64,000 nucleotides of DNA from Erythrobacter sp. HKB08. Lineage in GTDB: Bacteria > Pseudomonadota > Alphaproteobacteria > Sphingomonadales > Sphingomonadaceae. Each line of letters starts with the position of its first letter. Position 1 is the first letter of the stretch. The position numbers and the translations under genes were made by a program. Below, in pieces: positions 9,369-18,534 of the stretch. The stretch lies in contig NZ_CP035310.1 in NCBI RefSeq assembly GCF_004114695.1, forward strand, positions 1,471,501 through 1,535,500. Reading direction: 5' to 3'. The notes beneath the pieces are model-generated. The model was not told the DNA's origin. It saw only the letters and a list, made by a program, of their open reading frames with translations, and did no database searches.

Positions 9369-11051
9369 CTAGGCTGCGGGATTCTGGCTATGTCCGGCGG
9401 TCGATGCGGTCAAGACCGGGAGGGTCAGCAGCAGCCAGTCGTCCACCCTTGCGATGTTACCGCCCGCCGCGCGCGCTTCGGCCTGTGCCAGCCGCAGGGT
9501 GAAACCGGGGCCGAAAGAACCTGCGCTGAGCGCGCCGGAAGAGCCCTGTACGGTTGCGGAAAAGACGTCGTCCTCGGCTGCCAGAATGGTCGAAAGTTCG
9601 CAGCAGAGCCGTGCCATCGGGCCGGCGCGCGACAATTCGACGCGCAGTTCCTCGCCAGCGCCGGCCGTGCCCGCGATCGTCGCGAGAAGGCGCCAGATGA
9701 GCGCCTCGCAATCGGTGCCGGAAAGGGCGATCGTGCCGGCAGGAGTGGACTGGTAGTCGAATGCCGAAGTGCGGGTGCGCAGGGCGTCCTGCAATTGCCC
9801 GACCTGACGGTCGACGATTGCGTTGAGGTCGCAGGCACCGTCCTCCAGCTCGAGCGCGCCGGTTTCCAGCTTGGACAGGCGGTCGAGTTCCTCGAACCCG
9901 GCAAGGATGCGTGCGCCGTCCGAGGCGATATTGGCTGCCAGTGCGCGGTATTCGTGCGGGGCGGGGCCGAAGACCTGCTGCTGGATCACCTCGGCAAAGC
10001 CCTGGATCGCGTTGGCCGGGGTGCGCAGTTCGTGGAGCAACTGGCGCAGGCGATCGGCCTCGGCGGCTCCCTGCGCATCGAGCTGGATGCCGACATTCTG
10101 CGGCGGGCGGCGGAACATGCCCGCATAGCCGGTGAAACGGCCATCGCCCGGCGCGAAGCGCGGCGCCGCATCGACGACCCATGAACCCTCGACGTCCTTG
10201 GCTCCGGCAAGCTCGATTGCAGCGGAATGGATCGGCTGGCGCAGCAGCACCGCGCGGCGCATCGTCTCCCCCTTGAGGCGCGTGCCGATAACCTGCGCTG
10301 CAACATGGCGCTGGGCCCAGTTGATGCGGCCTTCCATGTCGGTCGTGAATGCGAAGCCGGTCGGCGCGGAAACGCTTCCGGATGCAGTATCGCCAAGCGG
10401 CAGGCGCGGAGCTTCCGCTTCGGTGGGCTGGGCGGTGCGCGCCTTGCGGAAGCTCTCGATCCGCTTGACGAGTGCACCGATCTCGCTTTCGTGCTCGTCC
10501 TCGAGCGGTGCGGTCGCGTCATTGGCAGGCTCGGGAATTGCCTTCGCCTTTGCCGGAGCCTCGATGACCATGTCGGCGGGCGCAGTGCCCTCTTCGGTCG
10601 CGGCACCCGGCGGCTCGGGCAAACCGCGATCGTGGATGCCGAGGCGATCGAGCACGGCGGTCGTCGACCGCGGCAAATCGCGCCGTAGCCGCAGGAAGCC
10701 GCGCGCACGGATCGGCAGGCGCGGGATGAGCGCGTTCCACTCCTGCTCGCTCAGCCGCGAATGGGTGAGGGCGGCGGCAACGACTTCGGGCTCGTCTTCG
10801 GCCAGGTGATAGGTCAATTCGGGATTGCGCAGGCGCAGGCCGGGATCGGCGATCATCGCCGCGCGGTCCTTGGCCGGAATGATTTCTCCCAGCGCGCCGA
10901 GGCGGAGCCAGGCTTTCGCAGCGAGGTTCTCGTCGCGCGTGCTGTCGCGGCTGCCGAGCAGGTCGAGGAGCTGGCGGAACTGCGTTCGTGCCGCACGCTC
11001 GCTGCCTGCGCGGTGGCGCAAGACGGTAGCAAGGCGGTCGTCGAACTGCAT
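9369..11051 (-). CDS. Histidine kinase-like protein with degenerate ATPase domain
   Basis: About 560 residues with no transmembrane segment. The N-terminal ~170 residues are helical with a HEAT-like feel, then comes a Pro/Ala-rich linker and a PAS-like segment around residues 232-320. A HisKA dimerisation helix carries HELRTPANAIQGF (His340). The following ATP-lid region lacks a recognisable N box (no Asn in the expected helix) and the G1 box is missing; only GPGFTLRLAQAEARAAGG resembles the G2 helix. It may be a kinase with weak activity or a DivL-like scaffold. ATG at 11051 has GGAGAAG upstream. No response regulator is adjacent. Confidence 0.75.
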   Translation of the reverse strand: MQFDDRLATVLRHRAGSERAARTQFRQLLDLLGSRDSTRDENLAAKAWLRLGALGEIIPAKDRAAMIADPGLRLRNPELTYHLAEDEPEVVAAALTHSRLSEQEWNALIPRLPIRARGFLRLRRDLPRSTTAVLDRLGIHDRGLPEPPGAATEEGTAPADMVIEAPAKAKAIPEPANDATAPLEDEHESEIGALVKRIESFRKARTAQPTEAEAPRLPLGDTASGSVSAPTGFAFTTDMEGRINWAQRHVAAQVIGTRLKGETMRRAVLLRQPIHSAAIELAGAKDVEGSWVVDAAPRFAPGDGRFTGYAGMFRRPPQNVGIQLDAQGAAEADRLRQLLHELRTPANAIQGFAEVIQQQVFGPAPHEYRALAANIASDGARILAGFEELDRLSKLETGALELEDGACDLNAIVDRQVGQLQDALRTRTSAFDYQSTPAGTIALSGTDCEALIWRLLATIAGTAGAGEELRVELSRAGPMARLCCELSTILAAEDDVFSATVQGSSGALSAGSFGPGFTLRLAQAEARAAGGNIARVDDWLLLTLPVLTASTAGHSQNPAA

Positions 11052-11262
11052 CTCTTCTCCGGCGGGAACATGCGCTGCCCCGTGGCGACGCTTCGCGTCT
11101 GTAACACGATAGGAGAGGGCGTGAACTGCAACTGAGCAGGCCGTTGCAAAGCGGGACAATTGCTGTCAGAAACAATAATATTAGCCGCTGGCGATGTATT
11201 TGGCGGCAATCGTTACGGGGGCGCGGATTATTTGAATCGCGTCATGAGGGGAAAGGTGTCGC

Positions 11263-11727
11263 ATGGCTAACCTTGACGAGATCGACCGCAGGCTGCTCGC
11301 AGAACTGCAGAACGAAGGTCGCGTGACAAATGTCGAGCTTGCCCAAAGGGTTGGACTGACGGCACCGCCGTGCCTTCGCCGCGTGCGCGCGCTCGAGGAA
11401 AGCGGCGTCATCCAGGGCTACCACGCCGAGCTGAACGCCTCCGAACTGGGCTTTGCAATTACCGTGTTCGCCATGGTCAGCCTGAAAAGCCAGGCGGAAG
11501 ATGCGCTGCGCGAATTCGAAGAAGCCATGCGTGCGCTGCCCGAAGTGCGCGAAGTGCACATGCTCAATGGCGAGATCGACTTCATCCTGAAGGTTGTCAG
11601 CAAGGACCTGCAAAGCTTCCAGGAATTCCTCACCAGCAAGCTCACGCCCGCGCCGAATGTGGAAAGCGTGAAGACTTCGCTGACGATCCGCACGAGCAAG
11701 CACGAACCGGGCGTGCCGCTGGAATAG
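11263..11727 (+). CDS. Lrp/AsnC family transcriptional regulator
   Basis: 154 residues. The N-terminal winged helix (LDEIDRRLLAELQ, then VELAQRVGLTAPPCLRRV as the recognition helix) is followed by a C-terminal RAM ligand-binding domain with MLNGEIDFILKV. Lrp/AsnC proteins are octameric or dimeric regulators that respond to amino acids. The target cannot be told from the neighbourhood: it is divergent from the kinase-like gene and convergent, with a 3-base gap, on an acetyltransferase. GGGGAAAGGTGTCGC precedes the ATG. Confidence 0.93.
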   Translation: MANLDEIDRRLLAELQNEGRVTNVELAQRVGLTAPPCLRRVRALEESGVIQGYHAELNASELGFAITVFAMVSLKSQAEDALREFEEAMRALPEVREVHMLNGEIDFILKVVSKDLQSFQEFLTSKLTPAPNVESVKTSLTIRTSKHEPGVPLE

Positions 11728-11730
11728 GAT

Positions 11731-12315
11731 CTAGCGCGGCTTGCGATACATCGGAACGAGCGGCGGGACCGGAGAGACTTCGATCAGGCCGACCGGCTCA
11801 AACCCGTAGCGCTTGTAGAACGGGACCAGCCCGGGGCTCGATGCTTCGAGATACGCCGGCATTCCGGCATCGTCTGTAACGGCCAGCCGGTGCTCGAGCA
11901 GCCGTCCGCCAAGTCCCTCTCCCTGACGGGCCGGATCGGCGCCGAGGGTCCAGAGATACCAGTGATCCTCATGCGGGTGGAACTTCGCCATCTCGCCCTG
12001 CAGGGCTTCGCCCAAAGCATCTATTTCCGGTTCGCCCGAAGGCATGTCGAGCGCGGCGATATCGGCCGGGTCGGTTTCGATGCCCGGCGGCAGCCAGATC
12101 GCCGCGGCGCCGAAATCGGAGAACGCATCGACGCCGCCGCTCTTGAAGCCGTTGCGACCGATCGCCACCACCCAGCGCGGCCACCAGTGCAGGTACTGGT
12201 CGGCCGCAGTCCACCAGAAGCGCGCGACCGGGTCGCGCGCGAAGGCGAGGGTGATGACGTCGAGGACTTCGCGAGACCGGGATTCGTCGACAGCGATGAT
12301 CCCGGTTTCGCTCAT
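11731..12315 (-). CDS. GNAT family N-acetyltransferase
   Basis: 194 residues. The acetyl-CoA loop is seen in DPARQGEGLGGRLLEHRL, and the C-terminal strand KRYGFEPVG is typical of GNATs. It starts two bases after the accC stop, so it is very probably translated from the accBC message. The acceptor substrate is unknown; there is no evidence that it acts on the carboxylase. An in-frame start 39 bases upstream inside accC is possible but less likely. Confidence 0.88.
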   Translation of the reverse strand: MSETGIIAVDESRSREVLDVITLAFARDPVARFWWTAADQYLHWWPRWVVAIGRNGFKSGGVDAFSDFGAAAIWLPPGIETDPADIAALDMPSGEPEIDALGEALQGEMAKFHPHEDHWYLWTLGADPARQGEGLGGRLLEHRLAVTDDAGMPAYLEASSPGLVPFYKRYGFEPVGLIEVSPVPPLVPMYRKPR

Positions 12316-12317
12316 CG

Positions 12318-13667
12318 TCAGGCCTCGCGTTCCTTGAGCCACTCCTCGAGCCATTTGATCGAGTAGTCGCCGTTGAGCACGTCGTTCTGGCGGATCAGTT
12401 CCTGGTGGAGCGGGATCGACGTCTTGACGCCTTCGACCACCATTTCCTCGAGCGCGCGGCGCAGGCGCATGATGCAGCCTTCGCGGTTGCGTCCGTAGAC
12501 GATCAGCTTGGCGATCATGCTGTCGTAATAGGGCGGGATCGAATAGCCGGCATAGAGCCCGCTATCGACGCGCACATGCATGCCGCCCGCCGCGTGATAG
12601 GCGGTGACCTTGCCGGGCGAAGGGGCGAAGGTGAACGGGTCTTCCGCATTGATGCGGCACTCGATCGCATGGCCGGTGAAGGCGATCGCTTCCTGCGACA
12701 CCGACAGCGGCTTGCCGTCGGCAATGCGGATCTGTTCGCGCACGAGGTCGACGCCGGTGATCATCTCGGTCACCGGGTGCTCGACCTGCAGGCGGGTGTT
12801 CATTTCGATGAAGTAGAACTCGCCGTCTTCCCACAGGAATTCGATCGTACCCGCGCCGCGATAGCCCATCTTGCGCATCGCGTCGGCGCAGACCTCACCC
12901 ATACGGTGACGTTCTTCAGCCGAAAGAACCGGGCTGGGCGCTTCTTCGAGAACCTTCTGGTGGCGACGCTGGAGCGAGCAATCGCGCTCGCCGAGGTGGA
13001 TGGCGTTGCCGTTACCGTCACCGAAAACCTGGAATTCGATGTGGCGCGGGTTGCCGAGATACTTCTCGAGATAGACCGTCGCGTCGCCGAAAGCCGCCTT
13101 CGCCTCGCTGCCGGCCTGCTGCATCAGGCTGGCAAGCTTGTCGGGGCTGTCGCACACTTTCATGCCGCGACCGCCGCCGCCGCTGGCCGCCTTGATGATT
13201 ACCGGATAGCCGATTTCCTCGGCGATCTTGGCCGCCTCTTCCGGATCGCTGATCGCCCCGTCGGAGCCAGGGACGAGCGGCAGGCCGAGTTCGCCCGCCG
13301 TCTTCTTGGCCATCACCTTGTCGCCCATCGTCACGATGTGCTCGGGCTTGGGGCCGATCCACTTGATGTCGTGCGCTTCCACGATTTCCGCGAACTTGGC
13401 GTTCTCGGAAAGGAAGCCGTAGCCCGGGTGGATCGCATCGCAATGCGCGATCTCGGCCGCCGAGATGATCGCGGCGTGGTTGAGATAGCTGTCGGTTGCA
13501 GGCGGCGGGCCGATGCAAACCGCGTGGTCGGCAAGGCGGACGTGCATCGCGTCGGCATCGGCGGTCGAATGGACCGCGACCGTCTCGATACCCATTTCGT
13601 GCGCCGCGCGGTGGATGCGCAGCGCGATTTCGCCGCGATTGGCGATCAATATGCGTGAAATACCCAT
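12318..13667 (-). CDS. accC: Biotin carboxylase subunit of acetyl-CoA carboxylase
   Basis: 449 residues, the standard length. It carboxylates the biotin of AccB with bicarbonate and ATP, the first half of malonyl-CoA formation. Landmarks are [19 protein letters not shown] at the N-terminus, the glycine-rich ATP lid [10 protein letters not shown], and [14 protein letters not shown] with catalytic and metal-binding residues. It follows accB after 3 bases, the usual accBC operon; the carboxyltransferase genes are not in this window. Confidence 0.98.
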   Translation of the reverse strand: MGISRILIANRGEIALRIHRAAHEMGIETVAVHSTADADAMHVRLADHAVCIGPPPATDSYLNHAAIISAAEIAHCDAIHPGYGFLSENAKFAEIVEAHDIKWIGPKPEHIVTMGDKVMAKKTAGELGLPLVPGSDGAISDPEEAAKIAEEIGYPVIIKAASGGGGRGMKVCDSPDKLASLMQQAGSEAKAAFGDATVYLEKYLGNPRHIEFQVFGDGNGNAIHLGERDCSLQRRHQKVLEEAPSPVLSAEERHRMGEVCADAMRKMGYRGAGTIEFLWEDGEFYFIEMNTRLQVEHPVTEMITGVDLVREQIRIADGKPLSVSQEAIAFTGHAIECRINAEDPFTFAPSPGKVTAYHAAGGMHVRVDSGLYAGYSIPPYYDSMIAKLIVYGRNREGCIMRLRRALEEMVVEGVKTSIPLHQELIRQNDVLNGDYSIKWLEEWLKEREA

Positions 13668-13670
13668 CGC

Positions 13671-14201
13671 TTAACCGATGACGACGAGCGGCTGGTCGAA
13701 TTCGACCGGCTGGGCGTTCTCGACGAGGATCGCCTTGATCGTGCCGGACTTGTCGGCGGTGATCGGGTTCATGACCTTCATCGCTTCGACGATCAGGAGG
13801 GTGTCGCCTTCCTTCACGCTGTCGCCGACCTTCACGAAGTCCGCCGCGCCCGGTTCCGGGGCGAGATAGACGGTGCCGACCATCGGCGACTTGATCGCAT
13901 TGCCGTGATCCTCGGCTGCCGGGGCTTCCGGAGCGGCGGGTGCCGGAGCGGGCGCCGGGGCGGGAGCGGGTGCTGCGCCAGCCTGGAGAGCGCCGAAAGC
14001 GGCGATCTGTGCGGGCGTAATGCTGCCGCCCATTCCGCCGGCGCTGCCGAAGTCGCGCGAGACCTTGATCTTGCGATCGCCGTCTTCGACCTCGATCTCC
14101 GTCAGCCCGGTTTCACCGAGCATTTCCGCCAGTTCGCGGACCAGTTTGGTATCGACGTTCATGCCGGAATTGCGCGATCCGGCGGCTTTCTTTTCGGCCA
14201 T
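13671..14201 (-). CDS. accB: Biotin carboxyl carrier protein of acetyl-CoA carboxylase
   Basis: About 176 residues. The C-terminal biotinyl domain carries EAMKVMNP, whose Lys receives biotin, inside a barrel that begins [16 protein letters not shown]. An Ala-Pro swinging linker lies before it (around residues 85-110), and a short N-terminal region mediates assembly. ATG at 14201 has GAGGGGC upstream. accB lies 68 bases downstream of aroQ on the same strand, so the order aroQ-accB-accC-GNAT may form one transcript. Confidence 0.97.
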   Translation of the reverse strand: MAEKKAAGSRNSGMNVDTKLVRELAEMLGETGLTEIEVEDGDRKIKVSRDFGSAGGMGGSITPAQIAAFGALQAGAAPAPAPAPAPAPAAPEAPAAEDHGNAIKSPMVGTVYLAPEPGAADFVKVGDSVKEGDTLLIVEAMKVMNPITADKSGTIKAILVENAQPVEFDQPLVVIG

Positions 14202-14269
14202 AATGCCCCTCAAAATTTAGTTGCGGCTGTGACTATTCGCGCGAATTGTGGCTGGCAAGGGGCGATTGG

Positions 14270-14722
14270 TCAGATTTCGCCACTTGCGACCGCTTCGAGC
14301 GCAATCAGGTAGCTCTTTGCCCCGTGCCCCTCGACCGTCTTCGCTGCAGCCATGCCGATATAGGAGGTGTGGCGGAACGCCTCGCGCGTTTTGGGGTCCG
14401 ACAGGTGGACTTCGATCACGGGCGTGCGGATCGCCTTGATAGCATCAAGCAGTGCGATGGAGGTGTGGGTATAGGCCGCGGCGTTGAGCAGCACGGCGCG
14501 CGCGCCCTCGGCCTGTGCCTCGTGCAGCCAGTCGACGAGGTGGCCTTCATGGTTCGACTGGCGGACTTCGACTTCCAGCCCGAGTTCGCGGGCGCGGTCT
14601 TCGAGCATACCGGCAATATCGTCGAGCGTCTCGGAGCCGTAGATCTCCGGCTCACGCGTGCCGAGGAGATTCAGGTTCGGTCCGTTGAGGACATAGACGG
14701 TATTGGTGATCGGAACGCTCAT
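14270..14722 (-). CDS. aroQ: 3-dehydroquinate dehydratase, type II
   Basis: 150 residues, the normal size of the dodecameric type II enzyme that removes water from 3-dehydroquinate in the shikimate pathway. Signature VLNGPNLNLLGTREPEIYG includes the catalytic Tyr. Further on are the NAAAYTHTSIALLDA helix and EVHLSDP with the substrate-binding residues. It is followed by accBC on the same strand, an arrangement found in many Alphaproteobacteria. Confidence 0.97.
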   Translation of the reverse strand: MSVPITNTVYVLNGPNLNLLGTREPEIYGSETLDDIAGMLEDRARELGLEVEVRQSNHEGHLVDWLHEAQAEGARAVLLNAAAYTHTSIALLDAIKAIRTPVIEVHLSDPKTREAFRHTSYIGMAAAKTVEGHGAKSYLIALEAVASGEI

Positions 14723-14796
14723 TCCAGCGGCTTAGCGGGCAGCGCGCCGCCCGCAAAGCCTGTTGGAAAGTTACACTTGTTACGCAGTCCGCGCCC

Positions 14797-15210
14797 CTAA
14801 CGCTCGACGCCCTTGATCTTCCCCCACTGGCGCGCGGCCGTGTAGCCGAGATAGCCGGTGCCGAAGAGAGCATAGAGGGGTTCGGGCAGGCCGTTGAGAT
14901 AGGCGTTCATGCCGGTCGCGATTGCGCTCGCGGTTGCGGGGTTGAACGCCGCCAGCACGCCCATGGGGAGGGCGAACAGCAACAGCGTATAGATGACGTA
15001 GAGAAACGAGGGGCGGGCGCGGCTGGTCCAGGGGGCGGCGGAATTGGCTTCCGCGACGATGGCCGAGAGCCGGGCTTCGATCTGTTCTAGCTCGTGCGTG
15101 CCTTCGAGGCGCAGCAATTCAAGCTTGGCCTTTGCGCGGGCTTCCTTGTCGGGAATAATCTTGTCGATGATCGAGGCGATCGGTCCGATGAGCGATTCGA
15201 GTAGTGCCAT
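14797..15210 (-). CDS. Holin of gene transfer agent type (GTA_holin_3TM family)
   Basis: 137 residues. A short N-terminal amphipathic helix (LIGPIASIIDKIIPDKEAR) and a charged helix are followed by two clear hydrophobic segments (around residues 63-85 and 105-125) and a basic tail. This matches the alphaproteobacterial three-TM holin that releases gene transfer agents by making holes in the inner membrane. No endolysin or GTA structural gene is in the window, so this lysis gene stands alone. AAGGAGTCCCC precedes the ATG at 15210. A palindrome at 15243-15255, just upstream, resembles the operator at the XRE/DUF6456 locus. Confidence 0.8.
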   Translation of the reverse strand: MALLESLIGPIASIIDKIIPDKEARAKAKLELLRLEGTHELEQIEARLSAIVAEANSAAPWTSRARPSFLYVIYTLLLFALPMGVLAAFNPATASAIATGMNAYLNGLPEPLYALFGTGYLGYTAARQWGKIKGVER

Positions 15211-15242
15211 TGGGGACTCCTTCAAAAAGGGAGTGCGGCACT

Positions 15243-15255
15243 AACCAAATAGGTT
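15243..15255. promoter_or_regulatory. Near-palindromic operator candidate upstream of the GTA holin
   Basis: AACCAAATAGGTT differs by one base from the perfect palindrome AACCAAATTGGTT found at 21306-21318. It ends 33 bases before the holin start codon, where a repressor could block the promoter. The motif is AT-rich against a GC-rich background. Binding by the XRE-type regulator at 20714-21286 is an inference from the shared site. Confidence 0.5.
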
Positions 15256-15278
15256 CGTGTAGGAAAATATTCTCGCCA

Positions 15279-16172
15279 CTAACTCCGAACGCTGGCGAGG
15301 AGCGCTTCGGCAAGCGCCAGATGGGGCCGGTCGAGCATCGCGCCGTCCAGCCCGACGGTCCCGGCACCCGGATTGGCCTCGAAGGCTGCGACGACCGCCC
15401 GCGCATGGGCGATTTCTTCCTCGCTCGGGGTGAAGGCTTCGTTGATCACCGGCACCTGAGCGGGGTGGATAGCGAGCATCCCGCCGAAGCCCTGGCTGCG
15501 CACCATCCTGGCGCGCTCCCGCAAACCGTCGAGGTCGCGGAAGTCGGCCTGGATCGTCTCGATCGCCATCACGCCCGCGGCATGCGCGCCAAGCAGGCAC
15601 AGGCTGCGGGCGAGCTCGAACACCGGCATGTATTGGCCATTGGGGGCGAACTGCACGCGTGCGCCGATCGCGCTCGACAAATCCTCTGCGCCCCAGCTCA
15701 TCCCGACGAGGCGCGGTGCATTCTCATATGTGCCCGCGGTAAAAACGGCCTTGGGCGTTTCGGTGACCAGCGCGGCCACCTTGGTCGCGCCATGCTCGAT
15801 GCCGTGGGCGGCCTCCAGCTTGGTCAGCAGCTCGTCGAGCGTCTCGACATCCTCGCGCCCCTCGGCCTTGGGCAGGAAAAGCCCGCCGGGGCCTGCCGGC
15901 ATGATCGCATCGAGATCGTCGCGGGTATATTCGCCCGATAGCGGGTTCACGCGCACCCAGATGCGGTGCTTGTCTTCTCGCGAGGCGATGAAGTCGCGCA
16001 CCAGTTCGCGCGCGGAAGCCTTGTTTTCCGGGCTGACCGAATCCTCCAGGTCGAGCAGCACGATATCCGCCTCGCCATCGGCGGCCTTGGTCATCTTGCG
16101 CTCGCTGTCGCCCGGCGCGAAGAGCCAGGAACGGGCGGCGAAGGGCTGGCCTGAAGTCGGGGTGGCGGTCAT
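15279..16172 (-). CDS. HpcH/HpaI aldolase/citrate lyase family protein (CitE-like CoA-ester lyase)
   Basis: 297 residues. It begins with the family motif RSWLFAPGDSERKM, then DLEDSVSPENKASARELV (metal-binding acidic residues), VRVNPLSGEYTRDDL, LPKAEGREDV and ETPKAVF. Relatives cleave or hydrolyse malyl-CoA, citramalyl-CoA or citryl-CoA; which of these applies cannot be read from sequence. It lacks the C-terminal extension of some malyl-CoA lyases. GGAGAGACAACGC upstream of ATG 16172 sets the start. It sits between the tRNA-Pro(GGG) gene and the holin. Confidence 0.88.
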   Translation of the reverse strand: MTATPTSGQPFAARSWLFAPGDSERKMTKAADGEADIVLLDLEDSVSPENKASARELVRDFIASREDKHRIWVRVNPLSGEYTRDDLDAIMPAGPGGLFLPKAEGREDVETLDELLTKLEAAHGIEHGATKVAALVTETPKAVFTAGTYENAPRLVGMSWGAEDLSSAIGARVQFAPNGQYMPVFELARSLCLLGAHAAGVMAIETIQADFRDLDGLRERARMVRSQGFGGMLAIHPAQVPVINEAFTPSEEEIAHARAVVAAFEANPGAGTVGLDGAMLDRPHLALAEALLASVRS

Positions 16173-16267
16173 GCGTTGTCTCTCCTTGGCGACGCCGGTT
16201 AGGACGCGCCGCAAGCCAGCGCAACCGCGCTCGGGCATTAGCCTATAGGAGGAGAGAAAACTTCCAC

Positions 16268-16344
16268 TGGTCGGGACGACTGGATTCGAACCAGCGACCC
16301 CCACACCCCCAGTGTGATGCGCTACCAGACTGCGCTACGTCCCG
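16268..16344 (-). tRNA. tRNA-Pro (anticodon GGG)
   Basis: A 77-base minus-strand cloverleaf. Acceptor CGGGACG/CGTCCCG is followed by A and an encoded CCA. The anticodon stem TCACA/TGTGG (one G-U) holds the loop CTGGGGG, giving anticodon GGG. The T arm is GGTTCGAATCC with CTGG/CCAG. It complements the UGG isoacceptor at 7994-8070. Confidence 0.96.
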
Positions 16345-16573
16345 GATCCAGTGGAGGGCGGCGCTATAGGGCCGGTGGTTTGGCAAGGCAAGCGGGCAAT
16401 GGCCTGTTCAGCCACTGTGGCCGATTGCCCACAACCGCTCGGCTTCGATTGCAGCGCTCTTGCATTGCTGCTAGGCGCGCCCACCTGTGCCGAGGGTGAG
16501 GCGAAGGGGGTGCTGCGAGGCTTTCCCATACCTCCCGATGGCAGGACGAATTCTCAGGACTAGGCTTTAGAAC

Positions 16574-16894
16574 ATGCTCGACTTTCTTTCCGCCGCGGGC
16601 GCTGGTGAAGCGCCGCCTTTCTGGCTCCAGATCCTCCCGTGGGTCGCGATTTTCGCGGTTTTCTGGTTCCTCCTGATCCGCCCGCAGATGCGCCAGCAGA
16701 AGGAGCACCGGGAAAAAATCGCCTCGATCAAGAAGGGTGACCAGGTCGTCACCGCCGGCGGCCTCGTCGGCAAGGTGGTCAAGGTCGACGACGACTACGC
16801 CGATATCGAGATCGCCCAGGGCGTCCGGGTGAAGGCGGTCAAGGCGACCATCGGCGATATCGTGCCGCCGGGCGGCAAAGCCGCCAACGACTGA
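16574..16894 (+). CDS. yajC: Preprotein translocase subunit YajC
   Basis: 106 residues. One transmembrane helix (WVAIFAVFWFLLIRPQMRQQKEH) is followed by the conserved cytoplasmic domain SIKKGDQVVTAGGLVGKVVKV. YajC joins SecDF at the Sec translocon. The gene is first in yajC-secD-secF with a 17-base gap to secD. Confidence 0.97.
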   Translation: MLDFLSAAGAGEAPPFWLQILPWVAIFAVFWFLLIRPQMRQQKEHREKIASIKKGDQVVTAGGLVGKVVKVDDDYADIEIAQGVRVKAVKATIGDIVPPGGKAAND

Positions 16895-16911
16895 GCCGGA
16901 GCCTAGACACA

Positions 16912-18519
16912 ATGCTCGAATTTCCGACCTGGAAGAAGGTCTGGCTGTGGGGCGTGACGCTGCTGGCGTGCCTTGCCGCGCTGCCCTCGATCTTCAACGC
17001 CGCCAATATCCGCTGGCCCGACCAGCTGCCCGACCCGACGGTCAACCTCGGCCTCGACCTTGCCGGCGGTAGCCACATCCTGCTCGAAGCCGATCCGGCG
17101 CAGGTGCGTGCCCAGCGTCTGGAAAACCTCGAAGGCGCGGTCGAAAGCGCGCTGCGTTCGGCCGATCCGCGCATCGAGATCGGCGATGTCTCCACCCGTG
17201 GGGGCCAGCTCAGCTTCCTCGTCGAGAGTGCAGCCGACGTCGACCGGGCGCGCGAGGAAATCCTCCCGCTGATTAACGGCACCGGGCTGACGCGCGAGTG
17301 GGACCTCCAGGTCATGGACGAAACGCGCTTCGTGCTTTCGCCGACCCAGGCCGGTCTCGACCTCGCGATCGACAATGCGATGGAAGCCGCGACCGACGTG
17401 GTTCGCAAGCGTATCGACGCGCTCGGCACGCGTGAGCCGACGATCATCCGCCAGGGCAGCGACCGCATCGTGGTGCAGGTCCCGGGCCTGAGCGATCCGG
17501 AACAGCTCAAGCAGCTGCTCGGCCAGACCGCGCGGCTCGAATTCAAGCTGGTCGACCCGCAGCTCCAGCAGGCTATCCCGAGCGAATCCGCTTCGACCGC
17601 CATCCGCGCCGGCACGCAGGTCGTGCCCTACGCAGAAGGCACCGGGCAGGAAGGCTTCTCCATGGCCGTTCGCCGCCTCGGCGGTATCCAGGGCGACTCG
17701 CTCGTCGATGCCCGCGCAGGTGTCGACCCGCAAACCAACGAGCCGGTGGTCAACATCCAGTTCGACGCGCAGGGCGGTGCCCGCTTTGCCCGCCTGAGCT
17801 CGGAAAACGTCGATCGCCGCTTCGCCATCATCCTCGACGGCGAAGTGATCTCGGCGCCGAGCTTCAACGAACCGATCTACGGCGGCCAGGCTCAGATCTC
17901 GGGCAACTTCACGACCGAAAGCGCCTATGCGCTGGCGATCTCGCTACAGTCGGGTGCACTCCCGGTCGACCTCGCCATCGTCGAGGAACGCACCGTCGGC
18001 CCCGACCTCGGCGCTGACTCGATCGAGAAGGGCATGATCGCGATCCTGATCGGCACGCTGCTGGTCATCGCGCTGATGATTGCGACCTATGGTCGCTTCG
18101 GCGTCTATGCGACTGCCGCGCTGGTCCTCAACGTCGGCATGATCCTCGGCATCATGGCGGTGGCGAACACCACGCTGACCCTGCCGGGCATCGCGGGCTT
18201 CGTCCTCACCATCGGTGCCGCGGTCGACGCGAACGTGCTGATCAACGAACGTATCGCGGAAGAGCGCAAGCGCGGACGCCGCGTCGTTGCCGCGGTCGAG
18301 AACGGCTACAAGGAAGCAAGCCGCGCGATCTACGACGCGAACGCGACCAACTTCATCGCCGGCGTGCTGCTGTTCCTGTTCGGCTCGGGCCCGATCCGCG
18401 GCTTCGCGGTCGTCCTGATCATCGGCCTGTTCACCAGCGTCTTCACCGCCGTCGTCCTGACCCGCATGTGGGTCGCCGACTGGCTGCGCAAGTCGCGGCC
18501 CACCGAGCTCAACATTTAA
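16912..18519 (+). CDS. secD: Protein translocase subunit SecD
   Basis: 535 residues. SecD uses the proton gradient to pull exported proteins into the periplasm. There is an N-terminal transmembrane helix, then a large periplasmic P1 domain with NLGLDLAGGSHILLEAD, and five C-terminal helices in an RND-like half that includes VDANVLINERIAEE. It lies between yajC and secF with 17- and 15-base gaps. Confidence 0.98.
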   Translation: MLEFPTWKKVWLWGVTLLACLAALPSIFNAANIRWPDQLPDPTVNLGLDLAGGSHILLEADPAQVRAQRLENLEGAVESALRSADPRIEIGDVSTRGGQLSFLVESAADVDRAREEILPLINGTGLTREWDLQVMDETRFVLSPTQAGLDLAIDNAMEAATDVVRKRIDALGTREPTIIRQGSDRIVVQVPGLSDPEQLKQLLGQTARLEFKLVDPQLQQAIPSESASTAIRAGTQVVPYAEGTGQEGFSMAVRRLGGIQGDSLVDARAGVDPQTNEPVVNIQFDAQGGARFARLSSENVDRRFAIILDGEVISAPSFNEPIYGGQAQISGNFTTESAYALAISLQSGALPVDLAIVEERTVGPDLGADSIEKGMIAILIGTLLVIALMIATYGRFGVYATAALVLNVGMILGIMAVANTTLTLPGIAGFVLTIGAAVDANVLINERIAEERKRGRRVVAAVENGYKEASRAIYDANATNFIAGVLLFLFGSGPIRGFAVVLIIGLFTSVFTAVVLTRMWVADWLRKSRPTELNI

Positions 18520-18534
18520 GGGAGGGGCTGGATC

